Positions 46,888 to 63,012 of a stretch of 64,000 nt of DNA are shown piece by piece. Made by a program: the position numbers and the translations under genes. The DNA is from Antrodiella citrinella (Eukaryota > Basidiomycota > Agaricomycetes > Polyporales > Steccherinaceae), in the NCBI GenBank assembly GCA_004802725.1, contig SGPM01000131.1:1-64000 (forward strand), written 5' to 3'. The notes below the pieces were generated by a model that was given only the letters and a program-made list of their open reading frames with translations, did not search any database and was not told the DNA's origin. Numbering within the stretch: the first letter of the stretch is position 1; every line of letters begins with the position of its first letter.

Positions 46888-47772
46888 ATGTCCAGCTTAC
46901 AAGACCCGTGCGGCTTTCATCGAGGTCGGAGTCCACGAAGAGATACATATGACACGTCTATGTTGGCAGAGAGTTCAGGGTCGGGTCCCTCCTCGCCCAG
47001 AACGCCGTCGTCGGCGTCGAAGTTCATGTTGAACGTTAGGAGATCACTTTCGTACGGAGGGCAAAGCAAGAAACATTCGCCAACATTGGCAGTGAGTTGC
47101 CACTTTGAACATACTCTAATCTAGTATACTTACCGAGCTGTTCAGGATATTGGGATGCGCTCTACTCCAGAAGAAAGTCTACCGCCTTCCCCAGCGACTC
47201 GTGGCCAGATTGCCAGTCCTACTATTGAGGAGATCGCCATGGGGCTACACATCTCGCGCACGCCACACATATCCCCTCTCCATCCCCACCATCCACGCTC
47301 GCGACGCCGACAAAGCGTCGATATAACCCCAATACCCCAAAGTGCACTCGCCTCGCGTCGCGCCTCCTTGCAAGTGCGCGGAACANATCGCAGGAGGGAT
47401 TCTACTCCAACATTGATGCTGCCCCCACCACCGCCACGTTCCTCTCTCAAGAAATCCTCTTCGACGGCAGCGGGCACACGCATGACGCATAGCAGTACCT
47501 CCCCACTGCCCCTGACTCCCTCCGCTTCGGACGCCTCGCTCTCGAGCCTCCCATCGAGCGTACCCTCCACGCCTCGGTCCACCCGTAGTGCGAACGCGTC
47601 ATTGTTCTCTAGCAAATTTCAATCTCGGATGTCCAAGCTTTTGCCTTTGAGAAGAAGCACTACCTCATCGGACACCACAGTGCATTCTGCATCAGATGAC
47701 GATTCGGCGTCTTCGCGGTTGACGCCCCGTAAGGTCGTACGTTTCTCAACTGGTGTTGGGGATGCACCATAG
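46888..47772 (+). CDS. Ser-rich, probably disordered protein of unknown function
   Basis: Two exons, 46888-47091 and 47146-47772; 276 residues. The intron has a clean donor (GTGAGTTG) and acceptor (TTCAG). Composition is Ser, Pro, Arg and Thr-rich with many S/T-P and RRxS-like sites (RSRRRQSVD, RSSLKKSSS), suggesting a phosphoregulated, unstructured protein. There is no signal peptide, membrane segment or recognised domain. The end reads LTPRKVVRFSTGVGDAP; the R-x-V-R-F core resembles a docking motif for PP1-type phosphatases (R/K-V-x-F), a weak hint only. One base (47386) is recorded as n, leaving one residue unknown. The ATG at 46888 opens a small N-terminal exon; an upstream start is possible. 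Confidence 0.65.
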
Positions 47773-48271
47773 GTCTCTCAGGAAGAGTCGAACGGTCTCA
47801 GATGTCAGGAGAAGCGGGTTGTACCAGGTCAAGTATTTCTATCATCATTATCTCAGAACTTTCAGTCAACAATGTATCCATCCCATTTTTATTACCATTC
47901 CTATCTATCTGGATTGCGGTTCTTCTTTGGCATTTTCAGGTATCCTTCTATCGCATATCTTCCTAGACGCTGCCCAGCAATAGCACTTCATATTTCCTTG
48001 ACCTTTGGGGCGTTCAAAATGAACACGGATGAATGACCAAAATTCATTGACATATCCGGACGATGCCGAGCCGCAAGTTGACGAATCCGGTGCCGCCGCT
48101 TTCACTGCGCTTGTCAAATATTTCATTGTCGATTCTGTCACATAGCTCTCTTGTTCTCAACTTCCATCTTCTTGGACTCTTGCGGTCCAGATAGTCAGCC
48201 GAATCGTTGATTCAGGCTACAAACGACGTACGACATATCCTTGAACCGTTACGACCAGAGAGGAAGAGAGG
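47773..48271. other. Intergenic stretch
   Basis: About 500 bases between the Ser-rich gene and the DnaJ gene, both on the plus strand. No gene or repeat is seen. Confidence 0.5.
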
Positions 48272-50572
48272 ATGGCTCCTGTCGAGACAGAGTATTATGA
48301 CATTGTGCGCAGTACCGCTTCGTGCTCTTATATCGGTGAAATTGATTTATTGGTGCTTTAATTCTAGTTGGGTGTGGCTACGGACGTGAACGAGGTTGAT
48401 CTGAAGAAAGCATACCGGAAACAAGCCATCAAGGTCACGATATATGCTCTCTTTCATATCCGTTGGTTCTGACGTTGCATTTGCTCCTACTCGAACGTGA
48501 TTCGTGTGATATTATTATCTCGTCGTCAATAGTTCCATCCAGACAAGAACCCTTCCCCCGACGCAGAGGAGAAGTTCAAGGATATCAGGTATGTTCCTAG
48601 GTTTTCATTCGTCTGAAACTTATTCTCATTGTAATCTTAAGCAAAGCATACCAGGTCCTCTCGGATTCTGTAGGGCCTTCAGTATTACCGTGTCGCTCGC
48701 TTGACTGATTTTCCCTACCAGAATTTACGCGCAGTCTATGATCGCAATGGTGCCAAGATGGTGGACAAGGAGGGTGGAGTCAACATGGAAGATGCAGCAG
48801 GGTTCTTCGCGAACGTGTTTGGAGGTGACAGATTTAACGACTATGTGAGTACTCGTCTCTGCACACCGCGTACTGTTGGGGGCCTCTGATCGGTATATCC
48901 GTGGTTCAGATCGGCGAGATATCTTTGATGAAGGAGATGACCTCTGTTGCGACGACAATGATGTCCGAGGAGGACAAGGCGGATATGGAGAAGGAGATGA
49001 ACGAAGCGATGGGTAATTCGAATCCTTCAGTGTCGCATGCGCCCTCGCCCGCAGCCAGCACCGGACCCTCCGCAGCCACTACGCCTTCCGCTGACGCACC
49101 AAGCGCGTCTCACCCCCAGCAACCGGCATCCAATGGCACACAACATTTGCACGTCGCATCTACTCCGTCCCCCGCTACCACGCCGTCTCGCGAAGGTAAC
49201 AAGAGCCCGTCGCCAAAGGACAAGGGCAAAGGACGACCGAAAGTGACACCCGAGCAGAGGAAGAAGTTGCAGGATTTGGATGATGAGCGGAGGAAGAACA
49301 TGCAGGCTAGGATCGAGACGCTGAGGGTCAAGCTCGTTGACAGACTGAGGCCATTCGTGGAAGCGAAGCATCCCGGTGACAAGGACGATCCCGAGACGAA
49401 GGCGTTCGAGGCGAGGATGAAGAGGGAAGCAGACGATTTGAAGCTGGAGAGCTTCGGTGTTGAGGTGAGAGAATAAACTCTTCGCGCTATCTTAGGAACT
49501 GAACGGCGAACGACCAACAGCTTCTGCACACGATTGGTAATGTCTACATGATGAAGGCGACGTCCTTCTTGAAGTCGAAGAAGTTCCTTGGCATGTGAGT
49601 CTATCACGCAAGCTCGATGTGAGCCCCCACGACTGATCACCGCGCCTCCCAATACAGTCCCGGGTTCTTCTCTCGACTCAAAGAGAAGGGTGCTGTCGCG
49701 AAGGATGCATGGGGTGTCATTGGCAGTGCGATTGGTGTCCAGAACCTCATGCAGGTCCGTGACAGTCGTTTGAGTATTTATCGCGGTGCTGACGTCTCAC
49801 CTTTAGGAAATGGAGAGGCTTCAAGCCAAGGGCGAGGTCGCCGAAGAAGAGCTTCGCGCACTTGAGGAAGATGTCACTGGGAAGGTATGTTGCATCTCAG
49901 CTCATTTCAAATCCAATTGAGATAAGATCGCTTATCCACGCTGTCTGTCTCGCCTCCGATATTAGATCATGCTTGCTTCGTGGCGCGGCACACGTTTTGA
50001 AGTGGTGCAGGTTCTCCGCGAAGTACGCAGTCCATGCTCCTCGTATCAAGGCTAACAGACTATTGACAACCGGCGCGCATCTTGTTTCATATAGGTCGTA
50101 GATGGTGTTTTGAAAGAAGCTGGCGTGTCTGACGTCGTGCTGTACAACAGAGCGAAGGTGCCTCCATTCGTGTCCACTGTCCATCGTGACATGTCAAAAC
50201 TCACGCACTTTTCGCAGGCGTTGCTGATCACCGGTGCTATCTTTAAAGCAACCGTTCCGGACGAGTCAGATGCTGAGCGCCGTGAGCTGGAAAGGTATGT
50301 CGCGATATGTGCTCATCGTATCGTGCACTCCGTACTGATCGTTGGTTTGTGTACGTCCGTGTGTGCGTGTGTGCGATTACAGAATGGTTGCAGAGGCAGC
50401 CGCTGGGAAGTCGAAGCATTCGCAATTGCAGGCGCAGGCACGTGCGGCTGCGAGAGCGAGATATCATAAAGAATCCCAGGTTGGAACAGCCAGTCACCAT
50501 GCGCATGCTACGCCAGCGGCTCCTGGAGAGGATGCCGGGGCTGCCACGTCGGACGGCCCTCATTCCTCATAA
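48272..50572 (+). CDS. DnaJ (Hsp40) protein with C-terminal X-domain, Caj1-like
   Basis: Thirteen exons: 48272-48304, 48368-48433, 48533-48588, 48642-48669, 48722-48844, 48910-49464, 49521-49594, 49658-49754, 49807-49884, 49966-50022, 50095-50157, 50218-50294, 50383-50572; 498 residues. The J domain (MAPVETEYYDILGVATDVNE onward) has the HPD tripeptide in FHPDKNPSPDAEEKFKDIS and is cut into four exons by introns. A Ser/Pro-rich linker follows, then a charged coiled coil (QRKKLQDLDDERRKNMQARI) and the conserved C-terminal region (LLHTIGNVYMMKATSFLKSK, PGFFSRLKEKG). This layout fits the Caj1/Djp1 group of co-chaperones, which stimulate Hsp70 and help import into peroxisomes or handle membrane proteins. 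It has no Cys-rich zinc domain. Confidence 0.93.
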
Positions 50573-51360
50573 GCACCATCTCCATGTCTGACGTGCATGT
50601 ATCTTCAGAAGAGATGCACCCATCCTACTTACTACATGATCACCGCTACTCCCAGCTCTGGTATCCCCTTATCCCCGCGAGCTTCTCCGGACGCAGTTTC
50701 ACCCGCCCACCAAATCCACCAAATCCACCCTTAATAACACCGCTTTCGTATACTTGGTTTTCGTCCTGGTATTCTGGTCTTCTTCTCTTTTCCCATAGAC
50801 GGTGGTTCGAGGCTTGTTTCGTCTCTCCTCCACCCACCCTCACGATCTCGACTATTATCATAGGTTAGGTTTTATCTCATCGACGTGCTTCGAATTCTCT
50901 TTCGCACACATTACACACTCCTGAGGAAGGATCCTCGCATGTAATCGATGCTCATGAATTGGAAACAAAACGCTATCTACATAGTAGTTCACTATCCTAA
51001 TTCCTGGTTCAACGTGTGAAGGTGATCGGATCAATATGACTGGGTCCCTGACGGAGCAGGGAAGCACAGGATAGAACAGATGCGAACCAGCAGCCTCAGG
51101 ATGGAAAGAACATCCAACGTAACGATAGTATCTGTACACCTACAACAAGGTATATAGGTGAGGGTGAGCATGTCAGACAACAAAAAATACAACGACGCAG
51201 AGATGCCAGTGAAGCTGCGAAGTACAAGGCCAAAAGAAAGCGTTCCAAAATAGCCAGACTCGGATCTCGTAATGTCACCTGGGGCGCATACTATGCTAAG
51301 ACCATGGAGCATGAATGTGCCCTCGAGGGACGCAAACGGTCGTGAGGGCTCAGCGATAAG
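50573..51360. other. Convergent intergenic region
   Basis: About 790 bases between the stops of the DnaJ gene and the M20 peptidase gene. It holds two 3' ends. Minus-strand frames here lack family features. Confidence 0.5.
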
Positions 51361-53409
51361 CTAGGCCACGGTCCGGTGTTCAACGCCATGACATGGCTTC
51401 GGGCCCTGTGGTTGTAAATCTCTCTTCGAGGCTTCGAAATCCTGTTTGACCTGCGAAATACAAAGGCGATGATTCAGTCAGGGCTCGTGGGGGCGCTACC
51501 TACCCCGGAAGCAAAGACCAGGATGATGGAACACGCACGGAGAGATAGAATGCCTCGTCCTCCGCGACGCGGAAAGCAGTTAACGCAAGACCTTTAGAGG
51601 CCTTCATGACTGCCTCGTGCGCCTCGGGACTTCGTGCCGATTGTGTAAATTGAGGCGTGTGATTACCGCCGTTGGGTTGAATTGGGACGCTGACAACAGG
51701 TTGGAGAGATGGGATGGCTAAAGGAGAGCAGCGCACAGTTAGTGGTGTTTAAGGTTTGAAAAACCGTTGAAGTGATGAAACTGACTATAGGAGACTAGAC
51801 CCTGATAAATCTGATGGGTTAGGACCTGACGCAGAATCGTAAGAGGTGAGGGACGTACGAAGTCAGAGGACGCTGCTACAGATGTGTCAGATACGTCCGT
51901 AACCATACCGAGTTCCGTCTCGAGCACTCTACCGAGCTCGTCGCCTAGCAGAGAGGTTTGGGTCGCTCAGACGGAGAGACGAGCGAAGATCCGTGTCTAA
52001 CGTACCTAATACGGTGCTCTGTCGGACATCGTGATACGCATCTCCTAGTTTGATCTTCGCAGTACACGCCGTGGCATGAGCGGCAGCCCTGGAAACAACA
52101 ACCCACACTCGTGAGGATGTAACGAAAAATATTGACCAGGGTTGACATACTCGAGGCAAGAAGTGACCCTCGCACGCAGGCTCTCGACTTCCGCGAAAGT
52201 CGGAGCTCGCACAATCCATCGCATCTTCGCGTAATCCGGGATAACTAGACATCGGCGCCGTAAGTAGCGGAATGGAGGATGAAAGTAGAGGCAGTGGGAC
52301 GCTTTGTTGATTGTGAATGGAGAGGGGGAACGTACCATTAGGTTCCCAATCTTTTCCCGTGACGATCCCGTGGACACGGGACGTTGGTTTCATCTGCTGG
52401 CGGAGCACAGACACGCTGGAGTACGCAAGGAAAGCGGCATCAAGGGCGTTCTGGGCCTCCCAAGGTGCATATGCTGCATGAGCACTTGAAGGGCCTCAGC
52501 TGAGTGCTCGGACCATCGCGCGATCAGTCAACAAACATACCTGTGACCGATGAATTCGACTTCTATGTTCTGTAACGCCATCCAAGGGGAGAGTAAGACG
52601 CCGTTCGGTTTCCCTGGCCCGGGATGCGACCTGGTAGACGTTCGTGTGAGTCAGTTCATGACGAAAGATATTGTAAACCGCAAGAATACTAACATGACAC
52701 AGATGTTCATCTCCTTATACGCCCCACGTTCAAGTAACCGAACTTTTCCGGCTCCAAATTCCTCCGCTATGCATGGAACATTTTTTTAATTTTTGGAGTA
52801 CAACCGCATGATGGCTGTGGCTGAATGGACTGACCAGGCGTGCCTAGCAAGATGATCTTGGCAGAAATGTTGTGTTTATCGATAGCAGTTTTCAGAGCAA
52901 CGGCGACTGCTACTCCAGAGACGGCGATGAGGTTGTGGCCACATGCATGCCCGAGATTTGGCAGAGCATCCATTTCGGAGTTGACGCCAATGACTCGCCC
53001 GCCTCTACCTCTGGTGTACTCTGCACGCCAGGCGGTCTCAAGGCCTAGGTAGTGTTTTGTCACTGAGAAACCCTGGCTTGACATGTATGCCGTCAAGGCA
53101 TCGTGAGCGTATCTGTGTGGAGAGAGGAAGGTAGGTTGCAGAGTCATAGGACAAAAATTGAGACATACCGTTCCTCGTAGCCAAGTTCGGGATGATCTGG
53201 TCACTGTTAGAGGTGCTCTCGAGGTTTCTGAGACATGGCGACTCACCCCAGATATCGAGACTTAATTTACGCAGCGAGGGACTGAGCTGATCAATAGTGG
53301 CGTTAACGGTGTCCAGCACCTCTCGACTCAGCGTTTCACTGCAAGGCAAACGTGTCACGGACGTCGAGCCTTTCAATCTCTCTGGATACGACCACGCTCC
53401 ACTGCACAT
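51361..53409 (-). CDS. M20-family amidohydrolase/peptidase (PM20D2-like)
   Basis: At least ten exons, starting at 53409 and ending at TAG 51363-51361; about 440 residues by reading. Motifs in order: [21 protein letters not shown], metal-site [30 protein letters not shown] with the catalytic Glu pair, [27 protein letters not shown] of the dimerisation lid, and GNHTPQF near the end, where a His metal ligand is expected. These match M20 enzymes of the Xaa-Arg dipeptidase/amidohydrolase group. Likely reaction: zinc-dependent hydrolysis of an amide or dipeptide bond; the substrate is not predictable. No signal peptide, so probably cytosolic. The last exon extends to a stop after VEHRTVA. The start is the least certain point, but distance to the HPELG motif fits the family. 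Confidence 0.9.
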
Positions 53410-54076
53410 GCATGGATGAGCATCGCGTGCAAAGGACGGCTGATAGTAAGTGGATGAAATCAGCTTCGAACGTTATGATGAGCTAGGAGCGTACCAGCGC
53501 TTGAATTATCTTCTCGACCAACGTATCGCTTGGAGACACAGGTTCATCAACATCGACGCTAGACGTGGACGCGCCCCGTCTGTGCTGGGAGCCCATCCGA
53601 CCGAGCAGACGACCGACGACACAACGAGAGGGTTGAGAGTCTTTTGCCATAGTCAGGTCAAGTTGCTATGGGCGATAGAACAGCTGGGAGAGGGCTTGCA
53701 GACTAAGTACTCACGGATGCGGGTAGGAATACCGAATTCTCAGATGCATTTTCTATAGCAGATACCGTGGGTTTTTTGTAGTGGCAGATTCGAGACTGGA
53801 AGGGAGTCGCCGTGGTGTTTCCCCGTGGTGCCAATCGCTGAGCAACTGTTCCGTACTCGCCGGGGTGCGTAAAGCCGCCCCGCCTAACTTCAAGTGTCGG
53901 TATGTTCCCGTCATACCCTCTCGTCACACTGTGGGTCCATTCTGAGCTTAGTACACAGCCATGAGACACGATCTTCTTTCATCAAACAGTCAGATAGACA
54001 CCAAAAACCAGGGATGAGTCGAACAAACATTACATAGTACAAACAGTCCATCATGTCCATCGGATTCGCAGATCCA
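53410..54076. other. Intergenic stretch
   Basis: About 670 bases that should carry the promoter of the M20 gene and the 3' end of the DUF7330-like gene. Nothing recognisable. Confidence 0.5.
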
Positions 54077-55299
54077 CTACCGCGGAGGTCCTACTGTCGA
54101 TACTGTCGAAAGTGACGCCGCTTTCGCCGACAACGCATCGATCCCCATCCGCAAACCCGCCGTCACATCTCTCCCCAAGAAGATCATAGAAAGCGACCCC
54201 AACTTCTCCAGCAACCCCGGCTCCTCCACCTCATTGTAATGGTCCTTTCCGCTCACGCCGATCAGGATTTTTCCATGGCGGGTAGTGAGGAGACAGCTGT
54301 CAGTCATCGGATGATTCACGTCGATAGAGGGCACCTGCACGCCCTGGCTGAAAATTACAATTGCGCCGTTGTCGGAGGCATTGACAATGCGCGCCCATCG
54401 TTCGAACTCGGGCAAAAACTTGATGTTGCCCCGACGTGTACGGAAACGCAATGCGCCCGTAAAAGTGGGAGGCACGAAAACCGTCATGTTGCCTGCATTT
54501 GCAATCAGAAGGGAACATTTCAGCATGACAGGCTTTACTCGCCGTCGCGGGTAGACACCTCAAGGCAAATATGCTTGTTTTCCTGAAGCGAATGCTGCGA
54601 TTGCCGTGAGTAGGCAGTCCTTCTCTATGGAGCGTCCTTACTCACCACATTCACGTGCACTTTCGCATTCCGGGTTGACACCTGAACATGCGCCTTGTTC
54701 AGAGACTCTGTCGGACCCGCAGTGGCGAGGTTGAGCTTAATGTCTCCATGTCTAGTGCGCACGGACGCAGTCGGAGGTGGTGGGTCCTTGTGGAATAGCT
54801 TTTTGTTTCTTGAATCCAGCGCAACCTTTCTCCGAGCGCGCGGAGGAAAGGTCGAAGGAAGTTCGCAATTCAAGAGATATGATCCTACACCATTGTTAAA
54901 AACGGTTATATTGATGCGAATCCGACAGAGACTCACCAGATATTGGAGTGTTCTTCGATTCCAGAACCAAATGATTGACCTCCTGCTCGGCCACCGGCTG
55001 CAAATGCGAGTTGGCACGAGATGGCTCTGCTCGCGGTCGCAGCTCATCCACGACTGGGTTGGAGCGAACAACATACGGAGGAGGTAGTTCGCTGGGAGGA
55101 GCGTATGCTCCAGAACCGGAAGCTACTGGAGGTCGCAGCTGCGGCTCCACCGGTGCTAGATCTGGAGTGAACTGGTCGCTCTTAAGTCGTGAAAATCGTA
55201 ATCAGCAGGTCGACTGTTTCTAGCCCAGTGTAAACACACCTTCTCCGGGAATGCAGGAGCTTCATTCGAAGTGGGCGATTCCAACTTGTCGATTATCAT
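54077..55299 (-). CDS. DUF7330-like protein
   Basis: Five exons: 55299-55240, 55180-54937, 54884-54646, 54582-54543, 54492-54077; 332 residues. A Pro/Ser-rich N-terminal third (SELPPPYVVRSNPVVDELRP) is followed by repeated short beta-type units with the pattern (S/R)TR.G.(I/V).(L/V/F): RTRHGDIKLNL, STRNAKVHVNV, EVSTRDGNMTVFVP, RFRTRRGNIKF and TTRHGKILIGV. This resembles the DUF7330 proteins common in agaricomycetes (recognised from memory of their N-G-S-V-type repeats); their function is unknown and they may form a small beta-solenoid. No membrane segment or signal peptide. The intron at 54542-54493 needs a GC donor; a GT donor 4 nt downstream would switch the last exon into another long open frame. 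Confidence 0.75.
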
Positions 55300-55752
55300 G
55301 ACGGATGTAGGGGTGGGAGGAGGAGGGTGTGAATTTCGATGAACATCTTGGCAGAGCCACTATATGAGATGGCAGGCGTCAATAGTACTGCTGCGGCACA
55401 GGGGCCGTGTGTGGATGCAGACTCACGCAGCTGCGGCTGCTGTTCGGCTAGAACCAAAAGAAATTGAAGAGTTGATGGGAGGCAATGAACAGAGCAATAT
55501 TGAGAACGTTGGGATCGTCGGTCTCCGGAATAGCGTGAGCAACACTGCATGCGAGTTTATTTGGGTCATTTATTTCGGGTTCGCTATTTTTACAGTTATC
55601 TTATCGTCAAAACTGATCACGATCACGGTCACATGATACTCGCGTGTTATGTCAGCGCTTCATGGCCATTGTTCGTTCCACCATTGCCAACGTGCTCCGT
55701 CTTTCTTTCTTTCTGCTTGTAATTACCTTTACCTTCTTCTGTTTCTCTCGTG
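55300..55752. promoter_or_regulatory. Divergent promoter region, DUF7330-like / CLASP genes
   Basis: About 450 bases between two divergent starts. The half near the plus-strand gene is pyrimidine-rich (55690-55750). No specific sites are recognised. Confidence 0.45.
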
Positions 55753-58303
55753 ATGCCACCGCGGCAGCAATTTGTGCAGGTCAGTTGATGAATTATCATA
55801 CTGTGGTTCCATTCTTATCAAAAACTGTTTCAGTGCGACTCCCTGAGAACGCTGGAATGTGAACTGGACTCCATTCGTGACAAGCTCGCCATCCCAGAAT
55901 CCGAAGACACTTGGGACACTCTTGCAAAATCAGTGACACGTTTCACGACTCTTATTCAAAACGGCGCTGCCAACTTTCCCAATGAAGTCGCGACCGGACT
56001 ACGTTCTATCGCGCGACCGCTGAACAGTGCAATCCTTTCAGAACGATCACGACTATCTGGAGCTGGCATAGACTTGCTGAAGGCAGCTGCAGAATGGATT
56101 GGGAAGGCCTTTGATGGACTCATCCCGCTATACTTGCCGACTTTGTTGACTCTCTGCTCGCGCTCCAACAAGGTGTTCATCAGTCGGGCCAAGGCATGCG
56201 TGATCAATATCATCGAGGCTACCCAAGCACCGATCATCCTCTCGTACCTCGCGGAAGCATCAAAAGACAAGTCCTTATCGCTCAGGTTATCTGCGGCGGA
56301 GGGTTGTTTGGCTTGTCTGAACAGCTTCAATCCCCCTGATCTGGAGAAGGAGGTGCGAGGGAGGGACGTAGAGACATTGATCAAGAGCACGGCGACGGAC
56401 CCTAGTGCAGACATTAGGAAAGTTGGGAAACGCATTTTTGAGGCGTACAAGATTCTACTTCCCCACCGGGTGGATACGTGAGTTCTGTCCAATCACTTAA
56501 TTAAAAGTGCTCACAAGGTCTCATGAAATTAGATTCACTGGGCCTCTCACACCCACCATGAAGAAATACCTCGATATTAGATCGAGGGCACCTTCCGCCG
56601 CCTCTCAGGCAGGCCCGTCGTCGCGACCACCCTCTTCACAATCTACTCATTCCACCGACGCAGCACTCGCTACCAGGCCAAAATCCGCTATGTCCAAATC
56701 ATCAACTACCCTCTTCCCCACTGCGTCTGGCTCAAACCCAGGCGGCGGATTCCTTCGTACTCGAACAGTCTCCACGATTGCCAGTTCTGGTCCTGGTCTA
56801 ACGAGGTCAGAGAGTGCCCCATCGACTTCGCAATCTACCTCCACGACCACAACTGCTCCACAACGCCCTGCTATTGGACCAGCCCGTTCCCGCCCAGGTC
56901 CTCCTATGGCACAGAAGGGTCCTTCACGGCCAGTCAGCTACAGGGATATGCCACCACCAGCAACGATTCCGATCCGACCGCAGCCCGCAGTAGCGCCACG
57001 GCCGGCGTCATCATCTCCTGAACCTAACCCATTCGCACCGGATCCGAAGCCAAACGCTTTGAAGACCTCCGGCGGCCCACTGAGGCCACACAGTGGTCCT
57101 AGCCGTGTCCCACAAGACACTGGAGAGAGCAAGCAACGGGTGGTAGGCGGTGCACGGCGAGTTCTGCTGCCAGTCGAACCTGTACCCTCGTCCCCCACTC
57201 CTGCGCCTGCACCAGAAGTGAAGAAGGCTTCAGTAGTTTCTGGCCATAGTAGGACGCCTTCCAACGCTTCTGCTGATCAGGTACCGGCGAGCAAGCCTGC
57301 TAAGCCAGAGGCTCTGCCCAAGACGCAAGCTCCTCCCGCTGCGCCAAAGGTAGAAGTGAAGAAAGAGAAAGTTGAGCCGCCTAAGCTTAAGGCTCGCAGC
57401 CACGCCCCACCTAGCAAACCTGCACCTACGACTTCGCGGAGGGGACATGACCCTTCTGTATCTACTAGCACTAATGCTACTACGTACCACACCAATGCCA
57501 CTACCGCCAGTCGTCGCGCCGGCGCCGGCACAACATCCAGTCGACTCACCGAGCCAACACAATCTCAGCTTGCCAAGACGAAAGCTCCTACCAGATCTCT
57601 AGCGACGAAGAAGACAGAAGTCGCGAAACCGATTAGCATTCGGCCGGTGCCTCACACTGGGAAAGCAAGCGCCCCTGCGAAAGGTGCTGCTGTCCCGGTG
57701 CGTAAGCGCGTGGTGTCAACCGCGCCGAAAGCTGGGGCTAGGCTTGCAGCACCCTCGCCTGAAGTGGTGGCTGTGGCCGGCGTACCTCTTCGGTCATCAC
57801 CTGCACCTTCTGCTTCCCCACTTCCTCCATCTCCTGCTGCTAGTGATGTTGTAACTGTGCCCAGTCCCACCCCTGCTCCTGCTCCTTCACTTTCACAGCC
57901 TCCCACTGACGCGGCTACGCAAGATGGGGATGATAAGAGTGATGGGGATGAGGATGAAGAGGAGCCGACTATCATTCAATACGATCAGCCACACCAGGCC
58001 TTGCCCGAAATCCGCGAACCCTCGCGGTCGCCTTCTTCACCTCCTTCTGTCCTAATTCAACTTGACCCTGCCACACCGGATGCGAACCCATCTACTCCTC
58101 GACCCACATTCCCTCACTTCCAGACCGTCCCCGAGACCCCGATCTCGTCGCTCCTCGAGTCAATCCAACGCGGATTCGACTTCACTCCTGCGCCTCCGTT
58201 CGACCCGGATCAGACGTGCACTTACGGTGGTCTCGTCTCCGGAGAGGATGTGAAGTGTGAGCCGTTACTTTTGGAACGGAGGCCGTTGCACCCGATTACT
58301 TGA
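55753..58303 (+). CDS. CLASP-type TOG-domain protein
   Basis: Three exons: 55753-55779, 55834-56477, 56533-58303; 813 residues. Residues about 10-225 form a HEAT-repeat CLASP_N/TOG module (LRTLECELDSIRDKLAIPE, WIGKAFDGLIPLYLPTLLTLC, FISRAKACVINIIEATQ, LRLSAAEGCLACLNSF). The rest is a long basic Ser/Pro/Ala/Lys-rich region rich in KA, RP and SRR segments, as in microtubule-lattice binding linkers, ending with an acidic patch and a conserved-looking tail. CLASPs bind tubulin through TOG modules and rescue or stabilise microtubules. Only one TOG module is seen, while Stu1 and Cls1 usually have more, so this may be a shortened CLASP or a basidiomycete-type relative. The 27-nt first exon codes MPPRQQFVQ. 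Confidence 0.85.
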
Positions 58304-58722
58304 ATGGATGGATGGGGAGAGAGACGGAGTTCTGCACTGACGGATTTGTGTATCATTATACTTTACTGAGTCAGCTTCTTTCTAGTTTTTCGTAAAGACA
58401 TTCGCTCGTTCCGAGATACCATGATACCATATCACAACCTGAATTCATTCCTGCTTTGAGTCATCATCCTGCCTGCAATATATCACTATGTACCTTCGCA
58501 ATATCAGATTCGCGACCACAGTAAACCGGTCGGTTTGCACGTGCAAAAATAGGCATTGACGCGAAATGGCCTGCCCTAAACTCCGGCGCGTCCACGGTCC
58601 CAAGTTGGAAACTGTAGCGCGCATCGCAAACAATACCAGGAGTCAGCGCCACGATCGTTCTGAACATTTTCCCGAACAACGCACTCCGAGATCTTGTTCA
58701 TTCTTATCACTATACCACAACC
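58304..58722. other. Intergenic stretch
   Basis: About 420 bases containing the 3' end of the CLASP gene and the promoter of the SNF2 gene. No gene seen. Confidence 0.5.
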
Positions 58723-62726
<4,004 letters not shown>

Positions 62727-63012
62727 GACGGGGAAGGTAACTAAGTTGTACATATCGTTATTCGAAGTTGGTCCATTTTTTTTTCGAAGGAATGTGTACC
62801 ATACGTATTAAGACTCTACTTAATAGTTGGACGTTGTCTTGATGAGTATGGTGCTGCGTGAGTGATGACTCCTTTGATATCTCACTTGATTGCAAGAAGC
62901 TCAGTTGTGGGCCCCAGTCCCACAAAATCCAATTGCGTCTCGATCACCCGGTCGTTGGAGATTGTACATGCCTATATACGTTTTCAATCCACTTTGTCGA
63001 AGATGACGAATC
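62727..63012. other. Convergent intergenic region
   Basis: About 290 bases between the SNF2 stop and the end of the broken F-box copy. No gene seen. Confidence 0.5.

Noticed and set aside
54300..54563. Second open frame inside the last DUF7330-like exon
   Set aside because: Not annotated as a gene: the other frame carries the repeat pattern of the family. Kept only as an alternative-splicing question.
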